NCBI GenBank assembly: GCA_028673005.1
Contig: CM054116.1
Coordinates: 149,169,173-149,233,172, forward strand
Direction: 5' to 3'
Source: Tanypteryx hageni
Taxonomy: Eukaryota; Arthropoda; Insecta; Odonata; Petaluridae
DNA length: 64,000 nt
Shown one piece after another: positions 54,894 to 64,000 of this stretch. A program made the translations under genes and the position numbers. Below the pieces are notes generated by a model. That model saw only the letters and a program-made list of their open reading frames with translations, was not told the origin of the DNA and made no database searches. The first letter of the stretch is position 1, and the number at the start of each line of letters is the position of its first letter.

Positions 54894-54898
54894 CGCAT
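52877..54898 (-). CDS. Reverse transcriptase of RTE-type LINE C, uninterrupted 673 codons
   Basis: One open frame without a stop reads KKPWITAAMLQKMEERRKWK, then LGPSILESEVKRAI, RRKAVGSDDIPVDVLKVLG, YRTISLISHTAKVL, NQFGFRRGRGTRDAIG, CFVDWEKAFDRVKWD (first catalytic Asp, about residue 345), GRGVRQGCPISPAIFNMY, and TTIKYADDQGLI (YADD catalytic box). The C-terminus has YGAETWTVRR, WVWRRMMKVKWTER and RKRKANWIGHILRR. The first residues (MRVYMLG) probably come from the junction with the host LINE, so the true start is lost. The endonuclease is missing, so it cannot move alone, but the RT appears intact. Confidence 0.9.
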   Translation of the reverse strand: MRVYMLGERAEENRKNVDEEWRYIHSNIKDVMEKKVGKITGERNKKPWITAAMLQKMEERRKWKNMNTEEGQRKYKELNNALRRETDKAREQWINEKCEEFVECERICRTDLMYSKARELFKKKARKIGRKGIMNKSGKIVSEPDDVKNVWKEYIEVLYDKEGKPRNIELNEKEDVEEDQLGPSILESEVKRAIDDMKRRKAVGSDDIPVDVLKVLGSKAVKQLTKFFNQVYDTGIWPEDFLDVVMVPLEKKNNAKCCKDYRTISLISHTAKVLTRIITKRIECKIEKELQDNQFGFRRGRGTRDAIGCMKMMIERALEVNKGMYFCFVDWEKAFDRVKWDKMLGILNKIGIDWKDKRQLKNLYFDQKIRVRVEGEETESTSIGRGVRQGCPISPAIFNMYAETITEEALMEEKGFKIGGESITTIKYADDQGLIAEGEKELQRMTDRLAEVGQQYGMKINTEKTKVMVVSKEHKELNIMVNGQKLEQVSSFKYLGSILAQDGSSTQDIRSRIAMAKAAFNEKKELLTSKKINLETRKKLAKCYIWSIALYGAETWTVRRKEEKYLESFEMWVWRRMMKVKWTERKRNEEVLEMVGEERTLIKTIRKRKANWIGHILRRQCLQRTILEGKISGRRGRGRKRIGILDNIKQGYNTYRGIKEASREREKWRQRFS

Positions 54899-55440
54899 TA
54901 TTTAAATCATGAGAGAAAGCAAGAAGCTGACTTTCACATGAATATTGCCGACAAAAGCTGTGTTGATTGGCATGTAGCAGATGCTGCAAACATTGTATAA
55001 TACAGTCATTAATGAGTTGCTCGAGTATTTTACATACAACAGATGTGAGGCTAATTGGTCTGTAGTTTTTTGAAATACCTTTTTTGCCAGCTTTATGGAT
55101 GGGTATGACTAATGCTCCAGCAGGGAGGCATGTGTTGTTAATGGAAATGTTAAATAAAACTTCTAAATATTTATTCATATGAATACCTCCAAGTTTCAAG
55201 ATTTCAGGGGTGATGCCGTCGGGACCACAGGCTTTTTTCTTTCCTAATTTTTAACAAGATATCAAAAATACTAATACTAAACAAGGGGCCTTCTTTCTGG
55301 CATGTGAGAAATATCTCATTTGAGGGTGCATTAAACACACTAGCAAAATACGAATTAAAAAGGTTTGACTCTGCTTTTTGATCAGAAATCTCTTGCCCAT
55401 TGGGTGTATATTTTTTTAAAATTCACAATCTTGTTTTATT
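54899..55440 (-). pseudogene. CR1/Jockey-like LINE, RT N-terminal piece (5' of nested insertion)
   Basis: The minus strand gives AESNLFNSYFASVFNAPSNE (about 55380), ACGPDGITPEIL (about 55235, frame change), GALVIPIHKAGKKG, NYRPISLTSVVCKILE (about 55080) and CESQLLAFSHDLN (about 54920), where the RTE-type insertion breaks it. This order matches RT motifs 1 to 2a of CR1/Jockey-like LINEs. It continues at 52840. Confidence 0.8.
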
Positions 55441-55515
55441 AACCTTGTTAATTTAAAAATTATTATTTAATGTATTATTTTTTCTCTTTTTGGTAAATAT
55501 AATTTGATGAAATAG
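55441..55515. other. Intron end before VPS52 exon 4
   Basis: Contains TATTTTTTCTCTTTTTGG, then the acceptor AAATAG at 55515. A second AG at 55516-55517 would break the phase. Confidence 0.5.
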
Positions 55516-55670
55516 AGGAACCTGGAAAGCTATGTTGCAGAGTGCTATGATGCTATTGCCTTGTTTCTGTGTGCTCAACTAGTTCTGCAATACTTAATGC
55601 TCAGCCAGAAGAGGGGTGTCTCTGCTCTGAATAAATACTCTGATGATCTAATTAACATCTTTCAACCAAG
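55516..55670 (+). CDS. VPS52: VPS52 internal exon (RNLESYVAECYDAIALF..)
   Basis: Begins at AGG AAC after AAATAG, chosen because the preceding exon ends in phase 0. It encodes RNLESYVAECYDAIALFLCA, then QLVLQYLMLSQKRGVSALNK and YSDDLINIFQP, ending with AG of a split codon before the donor GTAATA at 55671. Animal VPS52 has the same segment (human: HLDSYLADCYDAIAVFLC and WPRFELILEM). The next exon should start with G followed by the FEL-type segment; it was not found before 64000, so the following intron exceeds 8.3 kb. Confidence 0.95.
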
Positions 55671-55859
55671 GTAATAATTGATAACTTGATCATTTTACAT
55701 TTAAAATTTTTTAATTAAAAATTATTTAAATTATAACATTTACTATATTGAGTTTGAGTATTGAGATGGCATTTCTTAATTTTTTACTAGCATTCTCATC
55801 GTATGTTTGAAAATTTTCAAATAGTAATCACTTGAGAATACCTCACTTTGTGAAAAGTT

Positions 55860-55990
55860 TCCATAATGGAAATAAAACACTTAATGCAATTTCCACTGAA
55901 CAAGATTTACTCAACTGGTTTCACCTATTACAGCATCATCAGGTGATGATTCTGTAAAGGTAATAAGTGTTTTATTTCTATTATTTCAAA
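55860..55990 (-). mobile_element. Diverged Penelope-type terminus (family H)
   Basis: Shares with 46590-46745 a CACCTGATGATG start, GAAACC, and a GTGGAA..TTTATTTC tail on the minus strand. The plus strand also carries TAATAAGTGTTTTATTTC at about 55962, an inverted match to GAAATAAAACACTTAATG at 55870, so the region is a small inverted repeat around the core. Confidence 0.5.
55910..55941 (-). ncRNA. Decayed hammerhead-like core
   Basis: Minus strand: CTGATGA, T, then GCTGTAATAGGT with only weak pairing, GAAA, and ACCAGTTG in place of the ACCTAGGT palindrome of the 46.7-kb copy. Core strings remain but the stems are broken. Confidence 0.35.
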
Positions 55991-57004
55991 TAGTGTCTGG
56001 TGTTAGGCTTTACTTTTTGTATGCTCATGAGGCACACTACTATTTGAACTGCACATTTTCTATGCAATTCATTTCAGCAGTAAATATTAACATTTAAAAA
56101 GTGTAATTCGTTATCTTACTATATAATACTAGGGAGCTGATTATAAGCTTCACAATTTTCATTAGGTCTCGTATAACAAAAATATTATTGTTCATCATTT
56201 GCTTTTGAATTTTAAAATAGTAAAGTCAGCAGTACTTTTTTAAAACATTTATTTGACAATATATCATCATAAAACAAAACTTTTATGTATCATCAGTTGA
56301 CTATAATTCAAAAGGAAAGTTAAAGAAGAGGTCACAATTAAATCATTTTCATAACCATTGACATTTTAAACCACGAAAAAAAATTTCCGGGTATCTTGGT
56401 GAGCCAACATTTATCGCATCTACGTAACGTTTTTTCTCTAGTGGGGCTGGTCGATAATTAACTGGTAACATTTTTACCAGCCAGTCCTGTATGACACATG
56501 TTTTGACTCGAAATATTTAATTTTGCCTTACCCTCTTGTTTTCTGTACCCCCATTGAATGAACAATAGGACGTGTAATTATTGATTTCGCTATTTTCTGC
56601 TAATCGGGTGTTCCCAGCGAAAATACTTATGAAATCAGTGATTATTTAAAGCTAAACAGAAGAACTGTATTCCCGAGAACACGATATGCACTAAAAATTT
56701 TGGTCTATATTTTTCGAGAAATTGTAATATATACGATACATTTTATAGTGAATTAATAAGTGACATATTTTATGTGCTCTCATTTACAAATACTCTACCC
56801 CACTATCAGACTGAGTGCATAAACGAAACGAATGTATATTAAGATAAAAAATTCTTGCACGTTTATTATTAGCGAGACATTAATATTGAGTATTATTGTT
56901 TTCATAGAATGCACTATTATGATAATGAACATTAATCTTTACATATTGTTACGCATATATTCAATGGTTTGGCAGTGCCTTGCTTGATCAGATGAATCCC
57001 ATGA
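55991..57004. other. Unassigned intronic stretch
   Basis: AT-rich, no gene or element recognised on either strand. Confidence 0.35.
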
Positions 57005-57190
57005 TTAACCCCTCAGTGCTGATCTGTGCATGGTATGGACCACGGTTTCTTACCGTAGCACCATCCTCTGTATGGACCCATGCCGCACTGCTTTTAATCT
57101 GCTATATCGAGATAAGTTTTTAATTTTTTTGGATTAGCTTTCACATTATTATTTAGAAAGGTTTTTACCTTAAGGAGACGTTGAATACAA
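57005..57190. mobile_element. piggyBac-like left end
   Basis: TTAACCCCTCAGTGCTGATC with a GTATGGACC..TGTATGGACCCATGCCGCAC inverted arrangement behind it. The TATGGACCCATGCCGCA phrase matches TACGGACCCTTGCCGCA of the similar end at 63101. No right end or transposase could be assigned. Confidence 0.5.
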
Positions 57191-58654
57191 TATTTTTCTA
57201 ACTGTTTTAGTTACGCAAAACTAAGTTACGTCTGCTCTGCTTGTTGACACGAGTAAAAATGATTTGCTGTATTTCTTCACCTTTAATCTCTATCAGGCAC
57301 TAAAAATTTATTAATGTCTCTAAATCACTTTCAGAAATTAGCTCATTCTTTGTGGAAGGAAATCATTTTTTAAAAAGTATAATTTTCATAAGAAAATCCC
57401 ATCTTCAGAAAGAAAAGGTTCAATGATACAGAACAAAAGGCGAGTGTTTTCAATCAATAGGAATTAGTAGTGTTCAAGGTCAATAAGGCACCCTGAGAAG
57501 AAGGGAATAGGGGACAGTTCGAGATGTTTCACTCTCGTTTTCATAAATCATTTCCATGCGATGTTATTTGTAAACCGTTCTCGAGTGCCACAATGTGTGT
57601 GTTTGTGAGAGATCAAGTGGGAAAAGACTCTCAGCTACTGCGTTGTATGGAGAACGAAGCAGCAAGCTGAATATTTACAGAGAACTCGACTGTGTTATTT
57701 GAATGGAGTTGAAGTTCATGGGAACTATTCTAGCACTAAAATCAGTGATTAAGAGTTTAACATTTGTGTGGTATAAACCGTTGTTACTTCATCACACAAT
57801 AACGCATAAACTTATTTGAAATAGATTAATGTAAAAAAATAAGCTATATAACATGTACTATCGCGTAGATATTCCGAATTTTTCACATAAATCTGATTAT
57901 TAGGTAATACGTTATAAATGTTTATATTGAACTACATCAAAATTGGCCATTTCATTTAAATATTTGCCAGATATACTGTAGTGTGTTAATTAAATCTAGC
58001 CCCTCTCTGAGGGATTAAGCCTGACGTACCCGCACATGCTGGGCTGCCCCTGTGTGTATGCAACCCCCCTGTAACATCCATCCAACGAACCTCCGTAACA
58101 TTCATACAACGAACCTCCATACAATGAACATCAATTTTTTTGGTCCTGCCAATTTCTTTATATGGAGGTTTTATTGTTGCAGGATTCTACAGGACAAAAT
58201 ATTGATATTGTTTACAATTTCATCTTACAGACTAACATTATGTAATACATTTTTACTTAAAAATATTAATCGAAATGAACTAACTAACTGTTTGGTGGAT
58301 TGACACAGCCTAACAAAAATATCATGAAGTATTAAATACTAATATTTACAAAAAATGAAATTTATATTATTTTACAATTGTAATCAACAAAATATCTTCT
58401 AATTATTCTGAATCCAAATTATGTCTTTTGTCAGTGAGTATCCACTTAAGCATAGAGAATACTCTCTCTACTGACACCTGGGTTGCAGGAACTGCTAAAA
58501 CAATTTTTTGCTAATCACTGAATTGTTTTATCTTGACCCTTCCAGTATTGGAAAATGTTTTCTTTGGTAGAAATTCTTCTAACTTTTCCAAAATCATTTA
58601 ATAAAATGGAAATGTCATATTTTCTCTCTAGCTTCTATATTTCTTCTAGGCATT
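57191..58654. other. Unassigned intronic stretch
   Basis: No gene recognised. TTAAATCTAGCCCCTCTC at about 57988 could be another piggyBac-type end, and short ACGAACCTCC repeats occur near 58083-58115. Uncertain. Confidence 0.3.
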
Positions 58655-59060
58655 GTGAGGGCATTCAGTTAAGATTTACAAGATATTTATGCAAATCACT
58701 GCCTTTTGTTCTGCAGTAAGTAAATTTTGAAAATTTACGTCTTTTTTGAGGGCTGTACTGCTTCATGATTACCCTTCCTTGAAAAGGAATTTGAGTTTCA
58801 TCTATGTAAACACTTTCGTCAGGAATGTACATTTCCTGAAATTTACGAATAATCTTATCTAAAATAGGCTGGGCTTTGTGAAGGCGGTCATTCTCTGGGG
58901 CTTCTTTATTATTGTAAAAGCATAACATACGAAGCAGCAATTCGAAATGGTTTCTGCTCATAGTATTTGGAGCTGCATTATTGCGATCGAGAGACTTTCT
59001 GCTCCAATAATTAGCAATTTTTGGCAAATTTACTAATCCCAATATGTCAATAAACAAAAA
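58655..59060 (-). pseudogene. piggyBac-type transposase fragment
   Basis: A 130-codon minus frame reads IANYWSRKSLDRNNAAPNTM, then SRNHFELLLRMLCFYNNKEA, DRLHKAQPILDKIIRKFQEM, and SVYIDETQIPFQGRVIMKQY, where YIDE-Q-PF carries the first catalytic Asp of piggyBac proteins. The family keeps a similar SRNRFELLLR..DRLYKI..PLLD..SIDE order. It is about a quarter of the protein. The 5' and 3' parts are missing. It is a different family from the piggyBac at 48531. Confidence 0.85.
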
Positions 59061-59269
59061 AAAATTCTTATTTTAACTATATTTGTCAAAAATTTAATTT
59101 TTGGAGCTCTATGGTTAATTACAATAAAAAATGACAAAGGACAAACCTCCTTATAACCATAAAAATTAAAAAAGTACACAAATACTCAACGGTTTAGGGG
59201 AAATACTGCTTGACAGGGACCCTTGTTTACATGCATGCAAGCAAATAAACAGACTTGTACTTCTTTTTC
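59061..59269. other. Unassigned intronic stretch
   Basis: No feature recognised. Confidence 0.3.
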
Positions 59270-59595
59270 AAAAAGAATGCCTATATACATATTTCGGAAT
59301 CAAAGATTCCATCCTCATTAGGCCAATCATAAAGATGACAAAATTCAGGAAGAGGAGAGAAGGAAGGGGAAGAAATAGTTACATTGTCGTAATGGTGGAA
59401 TTTGGAAGTCCATTGGAATGACCATTGCAAGAAAGGGAAAGCATTGTCTACTATAGAACCCATGTCTTGATTGAGTGTAACATCTTTGTTTTTGAAAATG
59501 GCTGAACTTTCAGAAATGGGATTAAGTAATTTAAGGTTATCTAAGTAAGTGGAGTGTAAAGTGTGTAAAGAATGTGGGTTGCTACGCATGATTTT
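59270..59595 (-). mobile_element. Penelope-type 3' end (family N) with hammerhead-like core
   Basis: A 102-codon minus frame (59589-59281) with NPHSLHTLHSTYLDNLKLLN has no clear match by eye. It runs straight into a hammerhead-like core at 59318-59283, which suggests the C-terminal and trailing part of a Penelope-like element. The protein assignment is uncertain. Confidence 0.45.
59283..59318 (-). ncRNA. Hammerhead-like core with perfect stem II
   Basis: Minus strand: ATGAGGA (59318-59312; C3 replaced by A), one T, a perfect 6-bp stem GGAATC/GATTCC with loop TTT (59310-59296), GAAA (59295-59292), and the hairpin-forming ATATGTATAT followed by A. The spacing is identical to the copies at 46.7 and 26.7 kb. 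The C-to-A change in the core would probably abolish cleavage. Confidence 0.45.
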
Positions 59596-60732
59596 TCAAA
59601 ATTTCCATTTTTAATTTAGTTTTCAACTGTTTAAAGAAGTAACTTACATTCATTTCACAGAAGAAGAATAGGACATAGCAAAAATTATGCTTAAACCCCT
59701 TGAGATTCTCGGGGAAGTAAAAAAGTTATCTCTAACTCTTTGGGTCCCCTTTCCAGAAAGTTAGAAAAAAATCTAAAAAATTAACATTAATACATTTATA
59801 AAACGAAAGTTAATAATAGAAAATCCAAGAAAAGAGAGAAATATTACCTCACAACATGAACTTACCTTATAACAAATTTATATTTTCTCAGATGAGAAGC
59901 TAATACTTCGTAAAAATGAGAATGCGACAAAAACACAAACTGATGCACACACTAAGACGGCAGGGGTCGATTTGATAACTGAACCATTGCGAGAGGTGCT
60001 CACAGCTGGCTAATCTACACCTGACCCTTCAAACATTAGGCGGACCCATAATGTAGATGTTATGTCTCCAGTCACTCGGTAGGAACTACCATGATGTAGA
60101 CATTACGTCATGTATCTCATGAGTGGTAAACATATTATGATTGCACTTTTCTTTTAGCTATAGTAGTTTTGAAATTTTATCAGAAAATTTATTTTTAAAA
60201 ATTTAAATAAAAGTTGGAAATTTTATTTTTTTAAAAACTTGGTTAGAAATATTTGCTGTATTATCATTTTAAGAAATCCATTGAAAATAACATTATATTT
60301 AGTTTTATGAATTCCCGCCATTTGGCAATGGTGCAGGATTTCATCGTATAAAATGTTTTATAATCAATTATATTTTACTAGAGATTTCCTCTTTGAAAAT
60401 CAACAAGAGTGTTACATGAATTTCAATTCACCCAGAAAGTGAAGCGCTTGAAATTTATTGCATTCAAATATTACTGACTATTCAACAAAGTCATTGTAAT
60501 TTTCTGTGACTTTAAATTATGGCATCTATATACCATGCTCTTTTTTTACGACTTGATTTACCTGTCTCTGGGTCCGTTGTTCCTCCCCTTCGCTTTTCCT
60601 ATTACTTTCTAGGCTCATGACTTAATCTGCTAGTATTTTAGTTTGTTGTATGTTGGTTTCAATTGACTGTTATGGTCTTTTTCTTAGAGCTTGATCTAAA
60701 CGCTGAGAGTGTGACAGGCCGATCTCTACAAT
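59596..60732. other. Unassigned intronic stretch
   Basis: No gene recognised. A GTAGATGTTATGTCTCCAG / GATGTAGACATTACGTCATG arrangement near 60050-60115 is a weak repeat that could be a transposon end. Confidence 0.3.
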
Positions 60733-60835
60733 GTACCATATTTACCCGAATCCAAGACGAGGTTTTTTTTTTCAAATTTCACCTAGCAAAAATTGGGGGT
60801 CATCTTAAATTTGGGTATAAAGTAGGGCTACGCAT
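60733..60835. mobile_element. pogo-like end remnant
   Basis: ATATTTACCCGAATCCAAGACG and, further on, GGGGGTCATCTTAAATTTGGGT resemble the termini of pogo-type MITEs. No matching right end is seen. Confidence 0.4.
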
Positions 60836-60877
60836 TTAACAATGTTTTTTTCTACGTATGAAACATAAGATAAAATA

Positions 60878-61755
60878 CAGCCAACTCTCGTTCAATGAAT
60901 GACATGCATTCCTAAAAACTGTTCGTAAAATGGAAATTTGTTGAATGGTCATGATTTTTTCATTGACTTCCCTGTTATAACTACAGATGCATTCCAGATG
61001 AAAGAGTTTTTATTCTTCAATTTATAATTCTTAGCTATTAAAATATCTGTCAAAGCAAGTACAATATTGTATCAACTAGAAAACCGAAGCAACAACAATC
61101 AAAGATAGAAGTATATACAGTGCCATCTATTGTTTGATATGAGAAAATTCAACTTTTGAATGAAAAACAGAACCTCCCAACACTGTCAATAAAAAATTAA
61201 AAATTCCTCATGATTTAAACATCTCCAGAAAAATAATTAACAAAAAGTTGAACAGTTATGAGAAAATTACGAGCAAGTACGATAAATGTGGCCACGGCAA
61301 TGGCTTGAAAGCAAATCCTTGTGATAAAACGATTATGTATGAACCGGGAGAAAACAGACCTAACATAGTAAATCCAAGTCACAGACTGAAGCATAGAATG
61401 GCTGTGAGAAAGACTGCACTTCCTCCTTATCAATACACAAGAGGTCCTTCAAGTCTAAGTGAATATTTGTAAATATATTTTGAGTAACAGACGTTTGGTG
61501 ATGTCATATTAAGCCTCTCAAGAAATGCAGGTGATAGGAAAAATGCGTGATAAAGTGGATACACAAAGAATCCACAGTCTTTGTGACCCCAAGGGCTTTT
61601 GTAAACATCCGAGTTTCTTCAATCTGAGTTGGATACATGTTATTTAATTTGTTAAAGTGAACAGAATTTTCGGCAAAAAGTAAAGCTATAAAATTCAATT
61701 CATTCATTAAAGCGAACATTCGTTCAATGAACGTTGATTGAACGAGAGTTACCTG
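60878..61755. mobile_element. MITE with CAG..AACTCTCGTTCAAT ends and TA flanks (878 bp)
   Basis: The left end CAGCCAACTCTCGTTCAAT and the reverse complement of the right end, CAGGTAACTCTCGTTCAAT, are inverted repeats. TA borders both sides (60876-60877 and 61756-61757). The GTTCAATGAA motif repeats several times inside both ends. The 74-codon open frame inside has no recognisable domain. Likely a non-autonomous pogo/Tc1-type element. Confidence 0.85.
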
Positions 61756-62433
61756 TAATTATATTTACTGAAATTTTCATTGAAAACTTATGATACAAAT
61801 TTAAATTAATCCAGTATTGTTTTTTAAAAATATATTTTTTAAATGATATTTTTTCCAAACAAAAATTTGCCACACCTTTTCCAATGAATGAACCAAATAT
61901 ACCAATATTGAATGTGTTTGAAATATATGCCGAATACATAACAAATGATGTGTTATTTATCGAAGTAGAGATCTATTGAATTTTATTTTTGAATGATGTC
62001 GTTCAATGAATTATGCAAATGATTCTCAAAAGTGAACTAAACTTTCCTTTTCTATTGGCGAATGTCATTTCACAGATATCAAAACAAATGATGGCATAAT
62101 TCACCGGAATTTATTCATGCAACAGTTTTATGCCATAAATTCTTTAATTGTGATTTTGTCTTGCATTCCTTTTAAATACGTCACTCACAACCTTAAGATA
62201 TTATAAGAGATAAGATAATGCTGATGAAAATCCAGTTTTCTTCGACATACCATCTAATTGTACTGTCAATGAAAAAGTTACAAAATCTGTGATAATATAA
62301 ACGACAGGTAACGAAAAAATGCGAGTTACGGTAATGTTGGTTGTTTTAGCAGGTGGATCAAAATTACCACCATATTTTATCTTAAAACAAAAAATAATGC
62401 TCAAGAAACAACTGCCTACTGGAACAATTTTTA
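61756..62433. other. Unassigned intronic stretch
   Basis: GAATGATGTCGTTCAATGAATTATG near 61992 echoes the subterminal motif of the preceding MITE. Nothing else is recognised. Confidence 0.35.
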
Positions 62434-63014
62434 GGGAGGTGCCACACACAAGAAACTGACAACTAGCAATGCAACTCAGGCAATGTTGCTTTGCAGTCTG
62501 ACCCTTTCAAAGAAATAGAGAAAGCCACACTCAAGTGACATTACTTTGCAACTCAAGTGACCTTAAAGCAATTAGCAAGTAGCAACAGGATCTTTCGGTT
62601 GCTTGTCGCTCAAGTTGTGTTTTAAACTGTGTGCATATCATTCTTAAAATGGACAAAAAAGCCATAGAAAGCCATTTAAAAGATGTGCGTATTCGAGAAA
62701 CTACATACAGTGTGAAACAGATGCATTCTCATCAGATATGCATTATAAAGTTTGATTAATTCGTGCTTATCCATCCCTGCGGTCAGGGGATACCGCGCTG
62801 GGAAGGGTGAGCTCGGGCATCAAGGAAGGGTTCACACAGTCGAGGACAAGAGGTATCCCATGGGCTAATGATGACTCAAGAGACTGACCGCCATGAGGTC
62901 CCCGTCTATCTACTTTTAACCATTGCGACTAGTCCCTTTTGTGTAGATATAGAAGTTGCTAGTCGGTTGTTGCCAGTTTCTACAGTTGCCAGTTTCTTCT
63001 GTGTGTCACCTCCC
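62434..63014. mobile_element. PIF/Harbinger-type element (581 bp) with TTA duplication
   Basis: The left end GGGAGGTGCCACACACAAG and the reverse complement of the right end, GGGAGGTGACACACAGAAG, are terminal inverted repeats. TTA stands on both sides (62431-62433 and 63015-63017), the 3-bp target typical of Harbinger elements. A short frame at 62650 starts MDKKAIESHLKDVRI and could be the beginning of the Myb/MADF-like partner protein; too short to claim. A GC-richer patch at 62780-62860 may be a nested insertion. Confidence 0.85.
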
Positions 63015-63100
63015 TTAGATGTCATGAAAATGGGTGAATGCCAAAAGAACTTATGATAGATTGGTTACACGTCTGGAATAGAAGACCAGGAGCACTATTA

Positions 63101-63290
63101 ACCTTTCGCCGCCGGGATCAGTACGTGGTACGGACCCTTGCCGCAACTTTTTCATTTGCCGTATTTCGATTATAAACATTTCTTATAGAATGATTTTTTT
63201 GTTTAACACTGAGGAATGATTTATTATTTGAATTTTATAAATAGAATACGTTTTGTGAACTCTTAAATTGACTTATATAATTTTTTTTTA
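63101..63290. mobile_element. piggyBac-like left end
   Basis: TTAACCTTTCGCCGCCGG, then GTGGTACGGACCCTTGCCGCA, similar to the end at 57005. The remainder to about 63600 is AT-rich and unassigned. The right end would lie further downstream or is lost. Confidence 0.45.
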
Positions 63291-63670
63291 GTGTACATGA
63301 ATGGAAAACTGCAAAAAAACTCTTTCTCACATCTCTTTTTTATTCTTTACTTTATCAGTTCGTAATATTTTCTTTTATAATCACACGGATAATTTCTTAT
63401 ATTTTTAGGAATTTAAACAATTTCTTTTGTTCATCTGGCTCTTATTAACATTATAAAAATTTATTTCGAAAGTTACGATTTTAACATCCAATTTTTTTGT
63501 CTACTTAAAAATATATAGTATATTAAAATATAACTGTACTTTCTAAAAACTAAATGGACAGATTATGCAAATAACTAAATAAACGTGCGTATATTCTTGG
63601 AACACAGCTGCACTGGAGTAGGCTAGTATCGTAAAGAGGCAAGAGACGAAATGAAAACGGATTGTTCTAG
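63291..63670. other. Unassigned intronic stretch
   Basis: AT-rich; nothing recognised. Confidence 0.3.
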
Positions 63671-64000
63671 AGCAGGGGTCGGCAACCTTTTCACCTACAA
63701 GGGCAAAATTTATATTACTGAAGACGTGAAGGGCGCATAAGCAAGATATTTCTCTGTATCAGTGGTCGGCCACCTCTTTATCTATGAGGGCGCAACTTTA
63801 ATTATTGGGGGCGTGAAGTGAAATAAAAATAGTAGATGTGTACCAATATTTATTAAAATGATATTTTTGTATGTATAAGAGAAAACCTATTAAAGAATTT
63901 ATTATAAAAACATGAAAAATAAATCAATGTGAAACTTGGGACTGCATTTCTTCAGCCAACTTGCTATAATTTGGCACATAACTCGAGATGCCTGATCTTA
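63671..64000. mobile_element. hAT-like repeat with CAGGGGTCGGCAACC start, cut by the window end
   Basis: CAGGGGTCGGCAACCTTTTC (about 63674) is a common start of non-autonomous hAT elements. A diverged second copy of the first 60 bases follows at about 63762 (CAGTGGTCGGCCACCTC), so the 5' end is tandemly repeated. The element continues beyond the window. Confidence 0.6.

Noticed and set aside
56290..56330. CTGATGA on the minus strand as another hammerhead core
   Set aside because: No GAAA follows at a plausible distance and no stem II can form. Similar lone CTGATGA strings near 16880, 32275 and 62735 fail for the same reason.
1..64000. CRISPR arrays, bacterial operons, rRNA genes
   Set aside because: No regularly spaced direct repeats, no ribosome-binding-site-led gene clusters and no rRNA-like sequence. 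All evidence is eukaryotic.
55671..64000. Next VPS52 exon (FEL..EMN, RRYAEF)
   Set aside because: Looked for in the right frame with a G at the start and not found. It is probably beyond the window.

Overview
This window is a eukaryotic, AT-rich, transposon-laden stretch of one host gene. Four exons on the + strand (15879-16011, 21646-21840, 40605-40760, 55516-55670) encode consecutive parts of VPS52, a subunit of the GARP/EARP vesicle-tethering complexes. Their reading phases fit one another, and each boundary has a canonical AG/GT splice site. Everything else appears to be intron: the three complete introns are about 5.6, 18.8 and 14.8 kb, and the outer sequence is intronic too, because the first exon opens with a split codon and the last ends with one. 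I found no second host gene. The transposon repertoire (RTE-, L1/Tx1-, Dong/R4-, CR1- and I-type LINEs, Penelope-like elements, pogo/Tigger, mariner, Tc1, piggyBac, Harbinger, tRNA-derived SINEs) fits an arthropod, most likely an insect, but the species cannot be fixed from the sequence.

Layout. 1-4.4 kb: a 58-bp perfect palindrome, a dispersed-repeat copy and a foldback element. 4.4-10.5 kb: a Penelope-like 3' end, a nearly full-length RTE-type LINE (minus) and a complete Tigger-type transposon with terminal inverted repeats, all joined through (TA)n tracts. 10.5-14.6 kb: a decayed L1/Tx1-type LINE, then a Dong/R4-type LINE sitting in a TAA repeat. 15.9-23.3 kb: two VPS52 exons among MITEs and foldbacks. 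24.5-32.2 kb: MITEs, a Penelope GIY-YIG remnant, Penelope-like termini, a jerky/Tigger fragment, an RTE fragment and a Penelope-like reverse transcriptase. 32.4-37.5 kb: a complete but decayed pogo element (TA target duplication) next to a second RTE-family LINE. 39-43.8 kb: a Penelope-like fragment, VPS52 exon 3, a SINE, a mariner remnant and a foldback. 46.6-51.2 kb: a terminus with a clean hammerhead-like core, a partly duplicated Tc1 remnant, and a complete piggyBac with TTAA ends and a C-terminal zinc-finger domain. 51.5-55.4 kb: nested LINEs, including an RTE-type copy with an uninterrupted 673-codon ORF. 55.5-64 kb: the last VPS52 exon in the window, piggyBac and Penelope remnants, a TA-flanked MITE, a Harbinger-type element with TTA duplications, and the start of a hAT-like repeat.

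The most interesting pattern is a recurring small RNA-like module. About ten sites on both strands, most of them at Penelope-like termini, have the order CUGANGA, one extra nucleotide, a short hairpin, GAAA (or GAUA), then a short palindrome. This is the arrangement of a minimal type I hammerhead ribozyme, which Penelope-like retroelements are known to carry. Several copies look structurally complete and the others are decayed. No computation was available, so folding and activity are inferences.
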